Shown here in pieces: positions 34,224 to 43,726 of a stretch of 64,000 nt of DNA (position 1 is its first letter; every line of letters begins with the position of its first letter). The notes below the pieces were generated by a model. That model was not told the DNA's origin and did no database searches. It saw only the letters and a list, made by a program, of their open reading frames with translations. This DNA is from Cellulosilyticum sp. I15G10I2 (GTDB lineage: Bacteria > Bacillota > Clostridia > Lachnospirales > Cellulosilyticaceae). The DNA is taken from assembly GCF_900095725.1 (NCBI RefSeq), contig NZ_FMMP01000006.1:124001-188000 (forward strand), given 5' to 3'. The translations under genes were made by a program, and so were the position numbers.

Positions 34224-35366
34224 ATGAAGATGAAAAGATTATTTTCACTATTATTAGCGGGGGCTATGTCACTTACGCTTGCAGCTTGTGCACCAGCAGA
34301 GTCTCAAAACGCAAATCCTGGTACAGAAACAAAGCCGGTGGCTGAAGCACCAAGTGGAAGTGAAACTTCTGGGGATGGTAATTTTGTTGGAGTACTTATG
34401 CCAACACAATCTTCTCAACGTTGGATTCAAGATGGCGATAACATGAAAAAACAACTAGAAGCAAAAGGCTATCAAGTAGACCTTCAATATGCAGAGGATG
34501 TTGTTGAAAATCAAGTATCACAGCTTGAAAATATGGTTACAAAAGGGGTAAATGTTTTGGTTGTTGCGTCAATTGATGGTGAAGCTTTAACAGGTGTTAT
34601 TGGCAAAGCCGCAGATGCAGGGATTAAGATCATTGCTTATGATAGATTAATAAGAGGATCAGAACATATCACTTATTATGCAACTTTTGATAACTTCAAA
34701 GTAGGGGTTCAGCAAGGTTCTTATATTGTAGATAAACTTGGACTTGCAGAAGGCAAAGGTCCTTTTAATATTGAATTATTTGGTGGTTCACCAGATGATA
34801 ACAATGCATACTTCTTCTATGATGGTGCGATGAGTGTTCTTCAACCTTATATTGACAAAGGGCAGCTTGTTGTAAAATCAGGTCAAACAGGAATGGACAA
34901 AGTTTCTACTTTAAGATGGGATGGCGCAACAGCACAAGCTCGTATGGATAATATTTTATCAGCTAACTATTCGGATGGCTCAAGAGTAGATGCCATACTT
35001 TCACCATATGATGGTATTTCAATTGGTATTTTGTCTTCTGTAAAGGCAGTTGGATATGGAAGTGGCAATCAAGCTATTCCGATAGTTACCGGTCAAGATG
35101 CGGAAGTGCCTTCTGTAAAATCTATTATTGCTGGAGAACAGGCACAAACAGTATTTAAAGATACAAGAACGCTTGCTGAAAGAACTGTAGAAATGGTAGA
35201 TGCGGTATTACAAGGTAAAGAAGCAACTGTAAATGATACAACAACTTATGATAATGGTGTTAAAGTTGTACCATCATTCCTTTGTGATCCTGTTTCAGTA
35301 GATGTAAACAACTATAAAGAGATTCTTATAGATTCAGGTTATTATACTGAGGATCAACTTAAATAA
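34224..35366 (+). CDS. Sugar ABC transporter substrate-binding lipoprotein (ChvE type)
   Basis: This 380-residue lipoprotein (lipobox TLAAC, Cys 22) has a periplasmic-binding-protein type I fold: [20 protein letters not shown] at the start, [20 protein letters not shown] in the first lobe and [14 protein letters not shown] in the second. This matches ChvE/multiple-sugar-binding proteins that feed GguAB-type importers. ATG 34224 has GGAGG about 9 bases upstream. A stable hairpin follows and the ATPase and permease genes come next, as usual. Confidence 0.9.
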   Translation: MKMKRLFSLLLAGAMSLTLAACAPAESQNANPGTETKPVAEAPSGSETSGDGNFVGVLMPTQSSQRWIQDGDNMKKQLEAKGYQVDLQYAEDVVENQVSQLENMVTKGVNVLVVASIDGEALTGVIGKAADAGIKIIAYDRLIRGSEHITYYATFDNFKVGVQQGSYIVDKLGLAEGKGPFNIELFGGSPDDNNAYFFYDGAMSVLQPYIDKGQLVVKSGQTGMDKVSTLRWDGATAQARMDNILSANYSDGSRVDAILSPYDGISIGILSSVKAVGYGSGNQAIPIVTGQDAEVPSVKSIIAGEQAQTVFKDTRTLAERTVEMVDAVLQGKEATVNDTTTYDNGVKVVPSFLCDPVSVDVNNYKEILIDSGYYTEDQLK

Positions 35367-35376
35367 TTTTATAATG

Positions 35377-35414
35377 AATATTTAAGTAGCAGCAAAAGCT
35401 GCTGCTTAAATATT
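35377..35414 (+). terminator. Intra-operon hairpin after binding-protein gene
   Basis: A 17-bp stem with one wobble and an AAAA loop has no T-run. It probably stabilises the upstream mRNA or attenuates read-through, so that the binding protein is made in excess of the ATPase. Confidence 0.6.
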
Positions 35415-35439
35415 ACATAGTGCGAAAGGAGTTGATTGA

Positions 35440-36975
35440 ATGAGTGAAAATATATTAGAAATGAAAGATATCTCAAAAGCTTTTTCGGGTGTAAAGGTAC
35501 TTAAAGATGTAAACTTACAGGCGAAAAAGGGGGAGATTCTAGCACTAGTAGGAGAAAATGGCGCAGGCAAATCTACATTAATGAATGTCTTAAGTGGTAT
35601 TTATGAATATGGTAACTATACTGGAGATATCATATTTGAGGGTAAAGAATGTAGATTCAGAAATATAAAAGATAGTGAAAAGATTGGAATAGTTATTATT
35701 CATCAGGAATTAGCACTTGTACCTTATCTTTCAATTGCTGAAAATGTATTTTTAGGGAATGAGCAAGCTCAAAATGGCATCATAGATTGGCATAAGGCTC
35801 ATACTAAAACGGCTGAACTTTTAACGAGAGTGGGATTAAAAGATGACTCTAATGCATTAATTAAGGACATTGGGGTAGGTAAACAGCAACTTGTTGAAAT
35901 AGCCAAAGCACTTGCTAAAGAAGTTAAACTGCTTATTCTTGACGAACCAACAGCAGCTCTTAATGATGAAGATTCTAATCACCTGCTGAATTTATTGATT
36001 GAGCTTAGACAACAAGGTATTGCATGTATTATCATATCTCATAAATTAAATGAAGTTACAAAAGTAGCTGACAGGATAACGGTTATACGTGATGGGAATA
36101 CTATTGAAACCTTAGTTAAAGGTCAAGATGACATTACAGAAGATAGAATTATAAAAGGTATGGTAGGCAGAGATTTAGTGGATCGGTATCCTAAAAGAAT
36201 ACCTCAAATAGGTGAGGTTATGTTTGAAGTTAGAGATTGGGAAGTCTTTGATCCGCTTAATGAAGAGAGAAAAGTTATTAAAAATGTCAATTTAAATGTA
36301 AAAAAAGGTGAGGTAATAGGTATAGCCGGTCTGATGGGTGCAGGCAGAACAGAGCTTGCAACTAGTATATTTGGAAGAGTTTATGGTAAAAAGATCAGTG
36401 GGCAGTTATTTAAAGAAGGTAAAGAAATAACGATTAAAAATGTAAGTGAAGCGATAAGTCATGGTTTGGCTTATGTAACTGAAGATAGAAAAACTGCTGG
36501 ACTTGTTTTGATTGATGATATTAAAAAGAATATTACTCTTGCGAGTCTTAAAAAATTAAGTAAAAGCAATGTTATTGATGACAATAGGGAGATACAAGTA
36601 GCTGAGGAGTTTCGTAAGAAGCTAAACATAAAATCTTCTAGTATTCTTCAAAAAACAGGAGATTTATCCGGTGGTAATCAACAAAAAGTCGTGCTTAGTA
36701 GGTGGATTTTCTCAGATCCAGATATACTTATACTTGATGAACCAACCAGAGGAATAGATGTTGGTGCGAAGTATGAAATTTATACGATCATTAATGAATT
36801 GGCTAAACAAGGCAAATCAATCATTATCATTTCTTCCGAGTTACCAGAAGTATTAGGGATGAGTGACAGAGTTTATGTAATGAACGAGGGGAAAATAGTA
36901 GGTGAACTTAACAGAGAGTCTGCTTCTCAAGAGAGCATAATGAAATGTATTATGCAAAGCAGCAGGGAGGTATAA
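35440..36975 (+). CDS. Sugar ABC transporter ATP-binding protein (GguA/XylG type)
   Basis: This 511-residue protein has two fused ABC domains. The first has Walker [11 protein letters not shown], signature [15 protein letters not shown] and [10 protein letters not shown]. The second has [21 protein letters not shown] and [13 protein letters not shown]. Unlike the orphan ABC protein at 31643-33133, both signatures are intact. It energises uptake of the sugar bound by the neighbouring lipoprotein. It precedes the permease start by 2 bp. Confidence 0.92.
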   Translation: MSENILEMKDISKAFSGVKVLKDVNLQAKKGEILALVGENGAGKSTLMNVLSGIYEYGNYTGDIIFEGKECRFRNIKDSEKIGIVIIHQELALVPYLSIAENVFLGNEQAQNGIIDWHKAHTKTAELLTRVGLKDDSNALIKDIGVGKQQLVEIAKALAKEVKLLILDEPTAALNDEDSNHLLNLLIELRQQGIACIIISHKLNEVTKVADRITVIRDGNTIETLVKGQDDITEDRIIKGMVGRDLVDRYPKRIPQIGEVMFEVRDWEVFDPLNEERKVIKNVNLNVKKGEVIGIAGLMGAGRTELATSIFGRVYGKKISGQLFKEGKEITIKNVSEAISHGLAYVTEDRKTAGLVLIDDIKKNITLASLKKLSKSNVIDDNREIQVAEEFRKKLNIKSSSILQKTGDLSGGNQQKVVLSRWIFSDPDILILDEPTRGIDVGAKYEIYTIINELAKQGKSIIIISSELPEVLGMSDRVYVMNEGKIVGELNRESASQESIMKCIMQSSREV

Positions 36976-36977
36976 AA

Positions 36978-38144
36978 ATGGATAATTTAAAAAATATTTT
37001 TAAAAATAATATCAGACAGTATGCGATGGGTATAGCACTTGTATCTATTATGGTACTGTTTCAAATCTTAACAAAAGGGATTCTTTTAAAGCCGCTTAAT
37101 GTAACGAATCTTATTCTCCAAAATAGTTATATACTTGTTTTGGCGATTGGTATGTTTCTGTGTATATTGACAGGAAACATAGATTTATCAGTAGGTTCAG
37201 TAGCAGCTTTTGTTGGTGCGATATCAGCGATACTTGCTATAAGAATGAAAGTGCCTGTTATACCAACGATTGTTTTATCATTGCTTGTTGGAGCTATTAT
37301 TGGTGCGTGGCAAGGTTATTGGATAGCTTATGTAAGAATACCGGCATTTATTGTTACGTTAGCAGGTATGCTTATATTTAGAGGGCTTACGTTAGTTATA
37401 TTAAGAGGGCAGACAATTGCACCTTTCCCAGCATCTTATCAAATTATAAGTTCTGGATTTATCAGAGATTTCTTTGGAAACGGGAATTTGCATATTACCA
37501 CTATAGTCATAGGTATTATTATTTCTATTCTTTATGTTATGTCAGAAATAAACAAAAGGAAAAATACATTAAAGTATAATTTTGAGGTTCTATCTAGCAA
37601 CTTATTTGCAGCTAAATTACTGCTTATTATAGTTATTATTAATGTATTTACTTATTGGTTAGCGAGTTATAAGGGAATCCCAACTGTACTTATCCTTCTT
37701 GCAATATTAATTTTGATCTATACATTTATTGCAAATAAAACAGTACCAGGACGACATATTTATGCGTTTGGGGGCAATGAAAAGGCAGCGAAGCTATCAG
37801 GTGTAAAAACGAATAAAGTATTATTCTGGGTTTATGTAAATATGAGTATTCTTGCAGCGCTTGCAGGCATCGTTTTTGCTGGGCGTCTTAATGCGGCTAC
37901 GCCTAAAGCTGGCGTTAACTTTGAACTTGATGCTATAGCCGCATGTTATATAGGCGGTGCTTCAGCGTCAGGTGGTATAGGAACTGTGTTTGGATGTATC
38001 ATTGGTGGACTTATTATGGGTGTGCTTAACAATGGGATGTCTATACTTGGTATTAGTATAGATTGGCAACAAGCTATCAAAGGTTTAGTTCTTCTCTTGG
38101 CGGTAGCATTTGATGTTTATACTAAAAATAAAGCTAGAAGATAA
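36978..38144 (+). CDS. Sugar ABC transporter permease (GguB/XylH type)
   Basis: This 388-residue membrane protein has about ten helices and the BPD_transp_2 family marks GNIDLSVGSVAAF and FAFGGNEKAAKLSGV-like AFGGNEKAAKLSG. It lacks extra domains. ATG 36978 has AGGGAGG 7-8 bases upstream; the longer frame from 36945 is the tail of the ATPase gene. It probably works as a homodimer with the upstream ATPase. The substrate is a mono- or oligosaccharide not defined by sequence. Confidence 0.92.
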   Translation: MDNLKNIFKNNIRQYAMGIALVSIMVLFQILTKGILLKPLNVTNLILQNSYILVLAIGMFLCILTGNIDLSVGSVAAFVGAISAILAIRMKVPVIPTIVLSLLVGAIIGAWQGYWIAYVRIPAFIVTLAGMLIFRGLTLVILRGQTIAPFPASYQIISSGFIRDFFGNGNLHITTIVIGIIISILYVMSEINKRKNTLKYNFEVLSSNLFAAKLLLIIVIINVFTYWLASYKGIPTVLILLAILILIYTFIANKTVPGRHIYAFGGNEKAAKLSGVKTNKVLFWVYVNMSILAALAGIVFAGRLNAATPKAGVNFELDAIAACYIGGASASGGIGTVFGCIIGGLIMGVLNNGMSILGISIDWQQAIKGLVLLLAVAFDVYTKNKARR

Positions 38145-38177
38145 GTATATAATAAACTAAGAGCTCCATTCTTATTT

Positions 38178-38231
38178 ATAAGCATTGGGCAGATGAGGAT
38201 TAATGAATGATCGTATCTGCTTAATGCTTAT
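38178..38231 (+). terminator. Terminator-like hairpin after sugar permease
   Basis: A 17-bp stem containing two G-T wobbles (38178-38194 with 38215-38231) lies 34 bases past the stop codon and is followed by TTATG rather than a clean T-run. Confidence 0.55.
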
Positions 38232-38532
38232 TTATGTATTATAAAATAGATGTATTGCTTACTGTAAATTTCAAAATGAAGATACAGATAAGAAAGAACA
38301 ATTTTACAAAAAACATAAGTTATGTAAACTTTAAAACTCTAAAAAGATACTTAATCACTTTTGTTTTGATGATGAATTCAAGTAGATGCGTAAATTCATA
38401 TAAATCTATATAGATTTGCATAACGATAATATTAAAACAATAATATTTGAGTTATGTAAACTGAAAAGATTTTTTCTAAAAATATAATTGCAATTGGAAA
38501 TAAATTTTAAACGTTTATTATGTTAAATTATA

Positions 38533-38561
38533 TTGAATTATTCTAGAAGTTATATTATAAT
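38533..38561 (+). promoter_or_regulatory. Promoter upstream of livJ leader
   Basis: TTGAAT (38533-38538), a 17-bp spacer and TATAAT (38556-38561). Confidence 0.7.
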
Positions 38562-38567
38562 ACAACT

Positions 38568-38674
38568 ATTATTACAATACTAATAATGAAGTGGTTTTGA
38601 ATAGCCTAAAAGTTAATAGCAGAAAGCAATGGAGCTTTCCTAAAGTACAACTACTTAGGAGGGCTCTTTTTTTG
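38568..38674 (+). promoter_or_regulatory. Terminated leader (attenuator or riboswitch candidate) before livJ
   Basis: The transcript from the 38533 promoter would reach a hairpin (GAGC 38632-38635 with GCTC 38663-38666; CCTAA with TTAGG inside) followed by a T-run after only about 105 bases, 140 bases before livJ. The sequence fits no riboswitch class that I know. Regulated read-through into livJHMGF is a plausible role. Confidence 0.5.
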
Positions 38675-38813
38675 TAAAATTGGCTATACAAATCTATTGT
38701 TCATTATACACTATAGATAGTTGCAAAGTTTACATAATTCAAAGAAAGCTAAAATAAGCAGATGTAATTTGTCGTAGTGTAACATTAGTACACAAATATT
38801 AAGGAGGAGAATT

Positions 38814-39944
38814 ATGAGATTAAAGAAGTTAATGGCAATGGGGTTAAGTATGGTAATGGCTTTAGGGCTTGCAGGTTGTGGCGCGAAAGAAGCGGGGACA
38901 GTTAAACTTGGGCTTATTACACCAAAAACAGGTCAGGTTGCGCAATATGGTATTGCTGTCGAAAATGCAGTTAAAATTGCTGTCGAAGAAGTGAACGCAG
39001 CAGGGGGGGTTGGCGGCAAACAAGTAGAGCTGATTTCTTATGATAATAAAGCAGATGCAACAGAAAGTATTAACGTTTTCAACAGATTAGTAGATAACGA
39101 TAAAATTGTTGCATTAGTTGGTCCAGTTATTTCATCAACTTCATTGGCTGTTGCACCTCTTGCGGAAGAAAAGCAAATTCCTATGATTTCACCAACAGCT
39201 ACTAACCTTGCAGTAACACCAGATTATAAATATGTGTTTAGAGCATGCTATACAGATCCTTACCAAGGCGGAATAGTAGCAAAATTTGCAAGTGAAAATT
39301 TAGGTGCAAAAACTGCAGCTATTTTATACAATGCAGGCGATGACTACTCTACTGGTCTTGCAGAAGCTTTCAAAGCAACATTTGAAGCAGCAGGCGGTAC
39401 AATTACTAATTATGAAGGCTATACAGCAGAAAATAAAGACTTTAAATCAGTACTTACAACTATTAAAGAAAAACAACCAGATGTTTTATTTAATCCAGAC
39501 TACTACAATTCAGTTGGGTTAATCGCAGGTCAAGTTAAAGAAGTTGGTCTTCAAACAGTTATGCTTGGCGGAGACGGCTGGGATGATGTTCAAAAAGATT
39601 ATGCTGGTGTTGTAGATGGTTACTTTTTTGCAAATCACTATGCAACAGATGATGAAGATGCAACAGTTCAAAACTTTATCAAAGCTTACCAAGATAAATA
39701 TGAAGGCAATACACCAAATGCTCTAGGAGCACTCGGTTATGATGCTGCTAAAATTATGATGGCAGCTATTGAAAAAGCAGGAAGTACTGAAGGTGCAAAA
39801 ATACTTGCAGCACTTCAAGCTACAAATTTAGGTGGAGTAACAGGTCAAATTACTTTTGATGAAAATGGTGATCCACAAAAAAGTGTTTCTATGATTAAAA
39901 TAGAAAATGGTGCATTAAAACTTGAGGCTAAGGTTGGACAGTAA
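38814..39944 (+). CDS. livJ: Branched-chain amino acid ABC transporter, binding lipoprotein
   Basis: This 376-residue lipoprotein (lipobox GLAGC, Cys 22) has the leucine-binding-protein fold: VKLGLITPKTGQVAQYG, EEVNAAGGVGGKQVEL and ALVGPVISSTSLA in the first lobe, with DGYFFANHYATDD in the second. It delivers leucine, isoleucine, valine or a related ligand to LivHMGF. AAGGAGG lies 7 bases before the ATG. A terminator-like hairpin and a strong stem-loop separate it from livH. Confidence 0.92.
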   Translation: MRLKKLMAMGLSMVMALGLAGCGAKEAGTVKLGLITPKTGQVAQYGIAVENAVKIAVEEVNAAGGVGGKQVELISYDNKADATESINVFNRLVDNDKIVALVGPVISSTSLAVAPLAEEKQIPMISPTATNLAVTPDYKYVFRACYTDPYQGGIVAKFASENLGAKTAAILYNAGDDYSTGLAEAFKATFEAAGGTITNYEGYTAENKDFKSVLTTIKEKQPDVLFNPDYYNSVGLIAGQVKEVGLQTVMLGGDGWDDVQKDYAGVVDGYFFANHYATDDEDATVQNFIKAYQDKYEGNTPNALGALGYDAAKIMMAAIEKAGSTEGAKILAALQATNLGGVTGQITFDENGDPQKSVSMIKIENGALKLEAKVGQ

Positions 39945-40009
39945 AAGATATATCTTCATATTTCAAGTCAATCATTAAATAATAAAGATGCATTATGATG
40001 AATTGGAAC

Positions 40010-40042
40010 GAGGAGAAGTAACTTTTATTTCTCCTCTATTTT
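40010..40042 (+). terminator. Partial terminator between livJ and livH
   Basis: GAGGAGAA (40010-40017) pairs with TTCTCCTC (40029-40036), followed by TATTTTTAT. Leaky termination would lower permease and ATPase levels relative to LivJ. Confidence 0.6.
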
Positions 40043-40043
40043 T

Positions 40044-40097
40044 ATAGTTTAGGAAAGTATAAACTTGCTTGCAAGAATTTATACTTTCCTAAACTAT
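40044..40097 (+). repeat. 20-bp inverted repeat between livJ and livH
   Basis: The arm 40044-40063 is perfectly complementary to 40078-40097 around a 14-base loop that itself contains CTTGCAAG. It probably acts as an mRNA-stabilising or attenuating stem. Confidence 0.65.
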
Positions 40098-40172
40098 AAC
40101 CTCATCGTAGGTGATTGTGTCATGACTTGTTTTAACCTGAATATAAATGCTAAGGAGAGAAGAGGTGGGAAA

Positions 40173-41054
40173 ATGAATGTATTTATTCAACAAGTAATTA
40201 ATGGTATTCATGTAGGGAGTATTTATGCATTAATCGCTCTTGGTTACACAATGGTGTATGGTATTGTAAGACTTATTAACTTTGCCCATGGTGACATTTT
40301 AATGATGGGAGCTTATTTTGGCTTGTTTAGTATTACCATTTTTAGGTTGCCGTTTGGACTAGCTATTATTACGGCAATGGTTATATGTGCAGTTTTAGGG
40401 ATGCTGATCGACGTTATAGCATATAAACCCTTAAGAAATGCACCAAGGATATCAGCGCTGATTACGGCTCTAGGCGTGAGTTTATTTTTAGAAAATTTAT
40501 TTAGGGTTATTTTTGGAGCAGAACCAAAGAAAATGCCGGACATCTCCTCATTACAAGGGATGAGAACATTTGGAGGTATTCAAATTTCCGATGTAACGTT
40601 ATTAACGGTTGTTTTATCTGTTGTTTTTATGGTGGGCTTACAATTTGTCGTTAAGAAAACAAAAGTAGGTAAAGCAATGCGTGCTGTTTCAGAAGATAAA
40701 GAGGCAGCTAGATTAATGGGTGTTAATGTTAATAAGACTATTTCTCTTACATTTGCATTAGGTTCAGCGCTTGGGGCACTAGGGGGCGTTTTGTATAGCG
40801 TTGCATATTATCAAGTAGAACCTTATATGGGTATCATGCCAGGCTTAAAAGCCTTTGTAGCGGCTGTTCTAGGGGGAATAGGCATTATCCCAGGAGCGAT
40901 GCTTGGAGGATTTGTAATGGGACTCATTGAAAGTCTTTCTATAGGGTATATATCATCCAGATGGTCTAATGCTATAGTTTTTGGAATTTTAATATTGGTG
41001 CTTTTATTTAAGCCCGCAGGCATCTTAGGCAAAAATGTCAGAGAGAAAGTGTAG
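40173..41054 (+). CDS. livH: Branched-chain amino acid ABC permease LivH
   Basis: This 293-residue membrane protein has about eight helices, with the LivH marks GSIYALIALGYTMVYGIVRLINFAHGD near the N-terminus (core ALIALGYTMVYGI) and GVNVNKTISLTFALGSALG in the coupling region. It forms the pore with LivM. ATG 40173 follows AGGTGG by 6 bases; the longer frame from 40065 runs through the hairpin and is rejected. Its TAG stop is followed 9 bases later by livM. Confidence 0.93.
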   Translation: MNVFIQQVINGIHVGSIYALIALGYTMVYGIVRLINFAHGDILMMGAYFGLFSITIFRLPFGLAIITAMVICAVLGMLIDVIAYKPLRNAPRISALITALGVSLFLENLFRVIFGAEPKKMPDISSLQGMRTFGGIQISDVTLLTVVLSVVFMVGLQFVVKKTKVGKAMRAVSEDKEAARLMGVNVNKTISLTFALGSALGALGGVLYSVAYYQVEPYMGIMPGLKAFVAAVLGGIGIIPGAMLGGFVMGLIESLSIGYISSRWSNAIVFGILILVLLFKPAGILGKNVREKV

Positions 41055-41063
41055 GTGAACCAG

Positions 41064-42050
41064 ATGAAAAAATGGCAAGAATATGGAATTACGCTTATAG
41101 GAATCATTCTTTTATATTCTGTTTTATTAGTACTTATGGCCACAGGCGCGATCAATGGCTATCTTAAGGGTGTACTTATTTTAATAGGGATAAATATTAT
41201 TGCAGCTTCCAGTCTTAATTTAGCAACAGGTTATTTAGGACAGCTAGCATTAGGTCATGCGGGCTTTATGGCGATTGGTGCTTATACATCAGCACTACTC
41301 ATGCAGATGATTAAAGGTTCTAACTTTCCAACAGATGTCGCCTTGATGATTGCATTAGTTATAGGTGGCTTAATGGCGGCATTTTGCGGTGTGCTTATCG
41401 GTATACCTGCACTGCGTTTAAGAGGAGATTATCTGGGGATTGTTACACTCGGGTTTGGTGAAATTATAAGGATAGCTATTTTCAACCTAGAGTTTACTGG
41501 GGGAGCCCGTGGTTTTAGAGGCTATCCAGGTTCAATTAACTTTACTAAAATATATATTATTGTTGCTATCGTACTGGCTATGTTGTTTCTTCTTATTCGT
41601 TCAAGACACGGCAGAGCTATTGTGTCTATAAGAGAAGATGAAATAGCAGCAGAAGCAGTAGGAGTTCCAACAACCTTTTATAAGATTTTTGGTTTTGCTA
41701 CATCAGCATTTTTTGCTGGGATAGCAGGAGGGACACTTGCCTTCTACCAAAAAATGATTGACCCTAAGAAATTTACTTTTATGTATTCAGTTGAAATATT
41801 TATTATTGTCGTATTAGGCGGAATGGGAAGCTTAACCGGAACAGTTGTTGCAGCGGTAGTATTAGGTATATTAAATGAGTTTTTACATGTTATTGATCAG
41901 TGGAGACTTGTTATTTATTCAGTTTTACTTGTTATCATGATGATTTTTAGACCAGAGGGACTATTAGGTAATAAAGAATTTTCATTTGTAGGACTTATAA
42001 AATGGCTTATAAAACGTTATAAAAAATCAGCATCAGTGGAGGTGAAATAA
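41064..42050 (+). CDS. livM: Branched-chain amino acid ABC permease LivM
   Basis: This 328-residue membrane protein has about nine helices and LivM blocks ASSLNLATGYLGQLALGHAGF-like SLNLATGYLGQLALGHAG, RLRGDYLGIVTLGFGEI and GGMGSLTGTVVAA. ATG 41064 has AGGTGA 5 bases upstream; GTG 41055 overlaps that site. Its last base overlaps the livG start (TAATG), indicating translational coupling. Confidence 0.93.
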   Translation: MKKWQEYGITLIGIILLYSVLLVLMATGAINGYLKGVLILIGINIIAASSLNLATGYLGQLALGHAGFMAIGAYTSALLMQMIKGSNFPTDVALMIALVIGGLMAAFCGVLIGIPALRLRGDYLGIVTLGFGEIIRIAIFNLEFTGGARGFRGYPGSINFTKIYIIVAIVLAMLFLLIRSRHGRAIVSIREDEIAAEAVGVPTTFYKIFGFATSAFFAGIAGGTLAFYQKMIDPKKFTFMYSVEIFIIVVLGGMGSLTGTVVAAVVLGILNEFLHVIDQWRLVIYSVLLVIMMIFRPEGLLGNKEFSFVGLIKWLIKRYKKSASVEVK

Positions 42051-42814
42051 TGGCACTATTAGAAACAAGTAACTTAGGCATCACATTTGGAGGACTAAGG
42101 GCAGTTGGAGAGTTTGAAATAAGTATTGAGAAAAATGAGCTAGTAGGCCTTATTGGACCTAATGGTGCAGGAAAAACAACTATTTTTAATCTTCTTACAG
42201 GAGTATATCTTCCGACAGAAGGAGATATTTTATTAAATGGTGAAAGTGTAGTCGGACTCAAGCCTTATCAAATTGTAAAAAAAGGATTGACGAGAACTTT
42301 TCAAAATATACGTCTTTTTAAAGAATTAACAGTACTTGATAATGTTAAAATTGCTTTCCATCATAAAATGGAATATGGGGTAGCAAATAGTATTCTGCGT
42401 TTTCCAGGTACACGTTTTTGGAAAGAGGAAAAAGAAATAGATGAAAAAGCCAGAGAGCTTCTTGCATTATTTAAAATGGAAAATAGCTGGAATCAGCTAG
42501 CAAAGAACCTACCATATGGCGAACAAAGAAAGCTTGAAATTGCAAGAGGTCTCGCTGCTGATCCTAAGCTTTTGTTATTAGATGAACCAGCAGCAGGAAT
42601 GAACCCTCAAGAAACCAAAGAACTTATGGAAACAATTCATTTTATAAGAAATAACTTTGATGTATCTATTCTTCTTATTGAACATGATATGCATTTGGTC
42701 ATGGGTATTTGTGAAAGAATTATTGTTATTGATTATGGTATGATTATTGCAAAGGGACTTCCAGAAGAAATTAAAGCCAATGAAAAAGTTATCGGCGCAT
42801 ATCTTGGGAACTAG
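42050..42814 (+). CDS. livG: Branched-chain amino acid ABC ATPase LivG
   Basis: This 254-residue ABC ATPase has Walker A GPNGAGKTTIF, signature YGEQRKLEIARGLA (the LivG-type variant), Walker B LLLDEPAAGMNP and H-loop IEHDM. The C-terminal BCA_ABC_TP_C segment (KGLPEEIKANEKVIGAYLG) is typical. It pairs with LivF to drive LivHM. Confidence 0.94.
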   Translation: MALLETSNLGITFGGLRAVGEFEISIEKNELVGLIGPNGAGKTTIFNLLTGVYLPTEGDILLNGESVVGLKPYQIVKKGLTRTFQNIRLFKELTVLDNVKIAFHHKMEYGVANSILRFPGTRFWKEEKEIDEKARELLALFKMENSWNQLAKNLPYGEQRKLEIARGLAADPKLLLLDEPAAGMNPQETKELMETIHFIRNNFDVSILLIEHDMHLVMGICERIIVIDYGMIIAKGLPEEIKANEKVIGAYLGN

Positions 42815-42825
42815 GGGGTGAAGAC

Positions 42826-43527
42826 ATGTTAAAAGTAGATAATATACAAGTTTATTATGGCGCAATTCATGCCATAAAAGGTGTTAGTTTTCAAGTTGAA
42901 GAAGGCAAGATCGTTACACTAATAGGTGCTAATGGTGCGGGTAAAACGACTATTATGCATACTGTATCAGGGCTTATTAAGCCTCAGACTGGGACTGTTT
43001 CTTTTTCAAATACAGATATTACAAATACTAGAGCACATACGATTGTAGAAATGGGAATGGCACATGTGCCAGAAGGAAGACGTGTGTTCGCTAAGATGAC
43101 TGTACGTGAAAACCTTGAAATGGGGGCGTATTCTAGAAAGGATAAGGGAGAACTGGATGCTGACTATGATATGGTGTATGGCAGATTTCCAAGGCTTAAA
43201 GAAAGAAGAAAGCAATTAGCTGGAACGATGAGCGGTGGGGAACAACAAATGCTTGCTATAGCAAGAGCGCTCATGTCTAAACCTAGACTTATGCTCTTAG
43301 ATGAACCTTCTATGGGACTTGCACCTATTCTAGTAGACGAAGTTTTTAGTATCATAAAAGATATTAATAAAGGCGGTACAACGATACTGCTTGTAGAGCA
43401 AAATGCTCATAAAGCACTAAGTATTGCAGATAATGCCTATGTTTTAGAAACTGGCAATATCGTATTATCGGGAAATGCAAAAGAAATGTTAAGCCATGAG
43501 GCTGTCAAAAAGGCTTATTTAGGTTAA
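42826..43527 (+). CDS. livF: Branched-chain amino acid ABC ATPase LivF
   Basis: This 233-residue ABC ATPase has Walker A GANGAGKTTIM, signature MSGGEQQMLAIARAL, Walker B LMLLDEPSMGLAP and H-loop VEQNA, which is the LivF form. It follows livG by 11 bp with AGGGGGTGA before the ATG and closes the liv operon. Confidence 0.94.
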   Translation: MLKVDNIQVYYGAIHAIKGVSFQVEEGKIVTLIGANGAGKTTIMHTVSGLIKPQTGTVSFSNTDITNTRAHTIVEMGMAHVPEGRRVFAKMTVRENLEMGAYSRKDKGELDADYDMVYGRFPRLKERRKQLAGTMSGGEQQMLAIARALMSKPRLMLLDEPSMGLAPILVDEVFSIIKDINKGGTTILLVEQNAHKALSIADNAYVLETGNIVLSGNAKEMLSHEAVKKAYLG

Positions 43528-43531
43528 AAAT

Positions 43532-43550
43532 ATAGAGAAACAACATATAA
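43532..43550. repeat. Fragment of the kissing-loop repeat element
   Basis: Nineteen bases here are identical to the reverse complement of 52532-52550, the outer end of element copy 1. Nothing else of the element remains. Confidence 0.45.
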
Positions 43551-43595
43551 GAAAGCTCTATGTGCTTAGGTGATAAGTACATAGAGCTTTCTTAT
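43547..43595. terminator. Terminator after livF
   Basis: A 22-bp stem with one wobble (43547-43568 with 43574-43595, loop GGTGA) is followed by TTATAG. It also lies just past the small minus-strand frame at 43596-43673. Confidence 0.75.
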
Positions 43596-43673
43596 TTATA
43601 GCTGCAAAACATAAATTAATAGGCACAATAATATAAAAGCAGTTAAAGATAAAACTAAGTTTCTTTTTCTCAT
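43596..43673 (-). CDS. Putative 25-residue membrane peptide
   Basis: This frame encodes a charged N-terminus (MRKRN) and one hydrophobic helix of about 18 residues (LVLSLTAFILLCLLIYVL). AAAGGTGAC lies 7 bases before the ATG, and a TATTATAAT -10-like box lies upstream on the same strand. It ends exactly at the edge of the strong hairpin shared with livF. Similar small hydrophobic peptides exist in many bacteria, but I know no named family that fits. The next gene on this strand (43727-44245) lies upstream and could be co-transcribed. Confidence 0.4.
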   Translation of the reverse strand: MRKRNLVLSLTAFILLCLLIYVLQL

Positions 43674-43726
43674 AAGCAGTCACCTTTTTTTGGTATTATA
43701 ATATGCATAATAAGTATAAAATGGTG

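Larger units (their letters stand above)
38145..38813. other. Long intergenic region between sugar and liv operons
   Basis: The 669-bp non-coding stretch contains the hairpin at 38178 and three copies of AGTTATGTAAACT: direct at 38318-38330 and 38450-38462, inverted with one change at 38727-38739. It also holds the 16-bp palindrome AAATCTATATAGATTT (38402-38417), a sigma-A promoter and a terminated leader (38533-38674). No reading frame in it looks real. Confidence 0.6.

Noticed and set aside
40065-40172. Upstream extension of livH from 40065
   Set aside because: It runs through a 20-bp inverted repeat and lacks a ribosome binding site; ATG 40173 has a good one.
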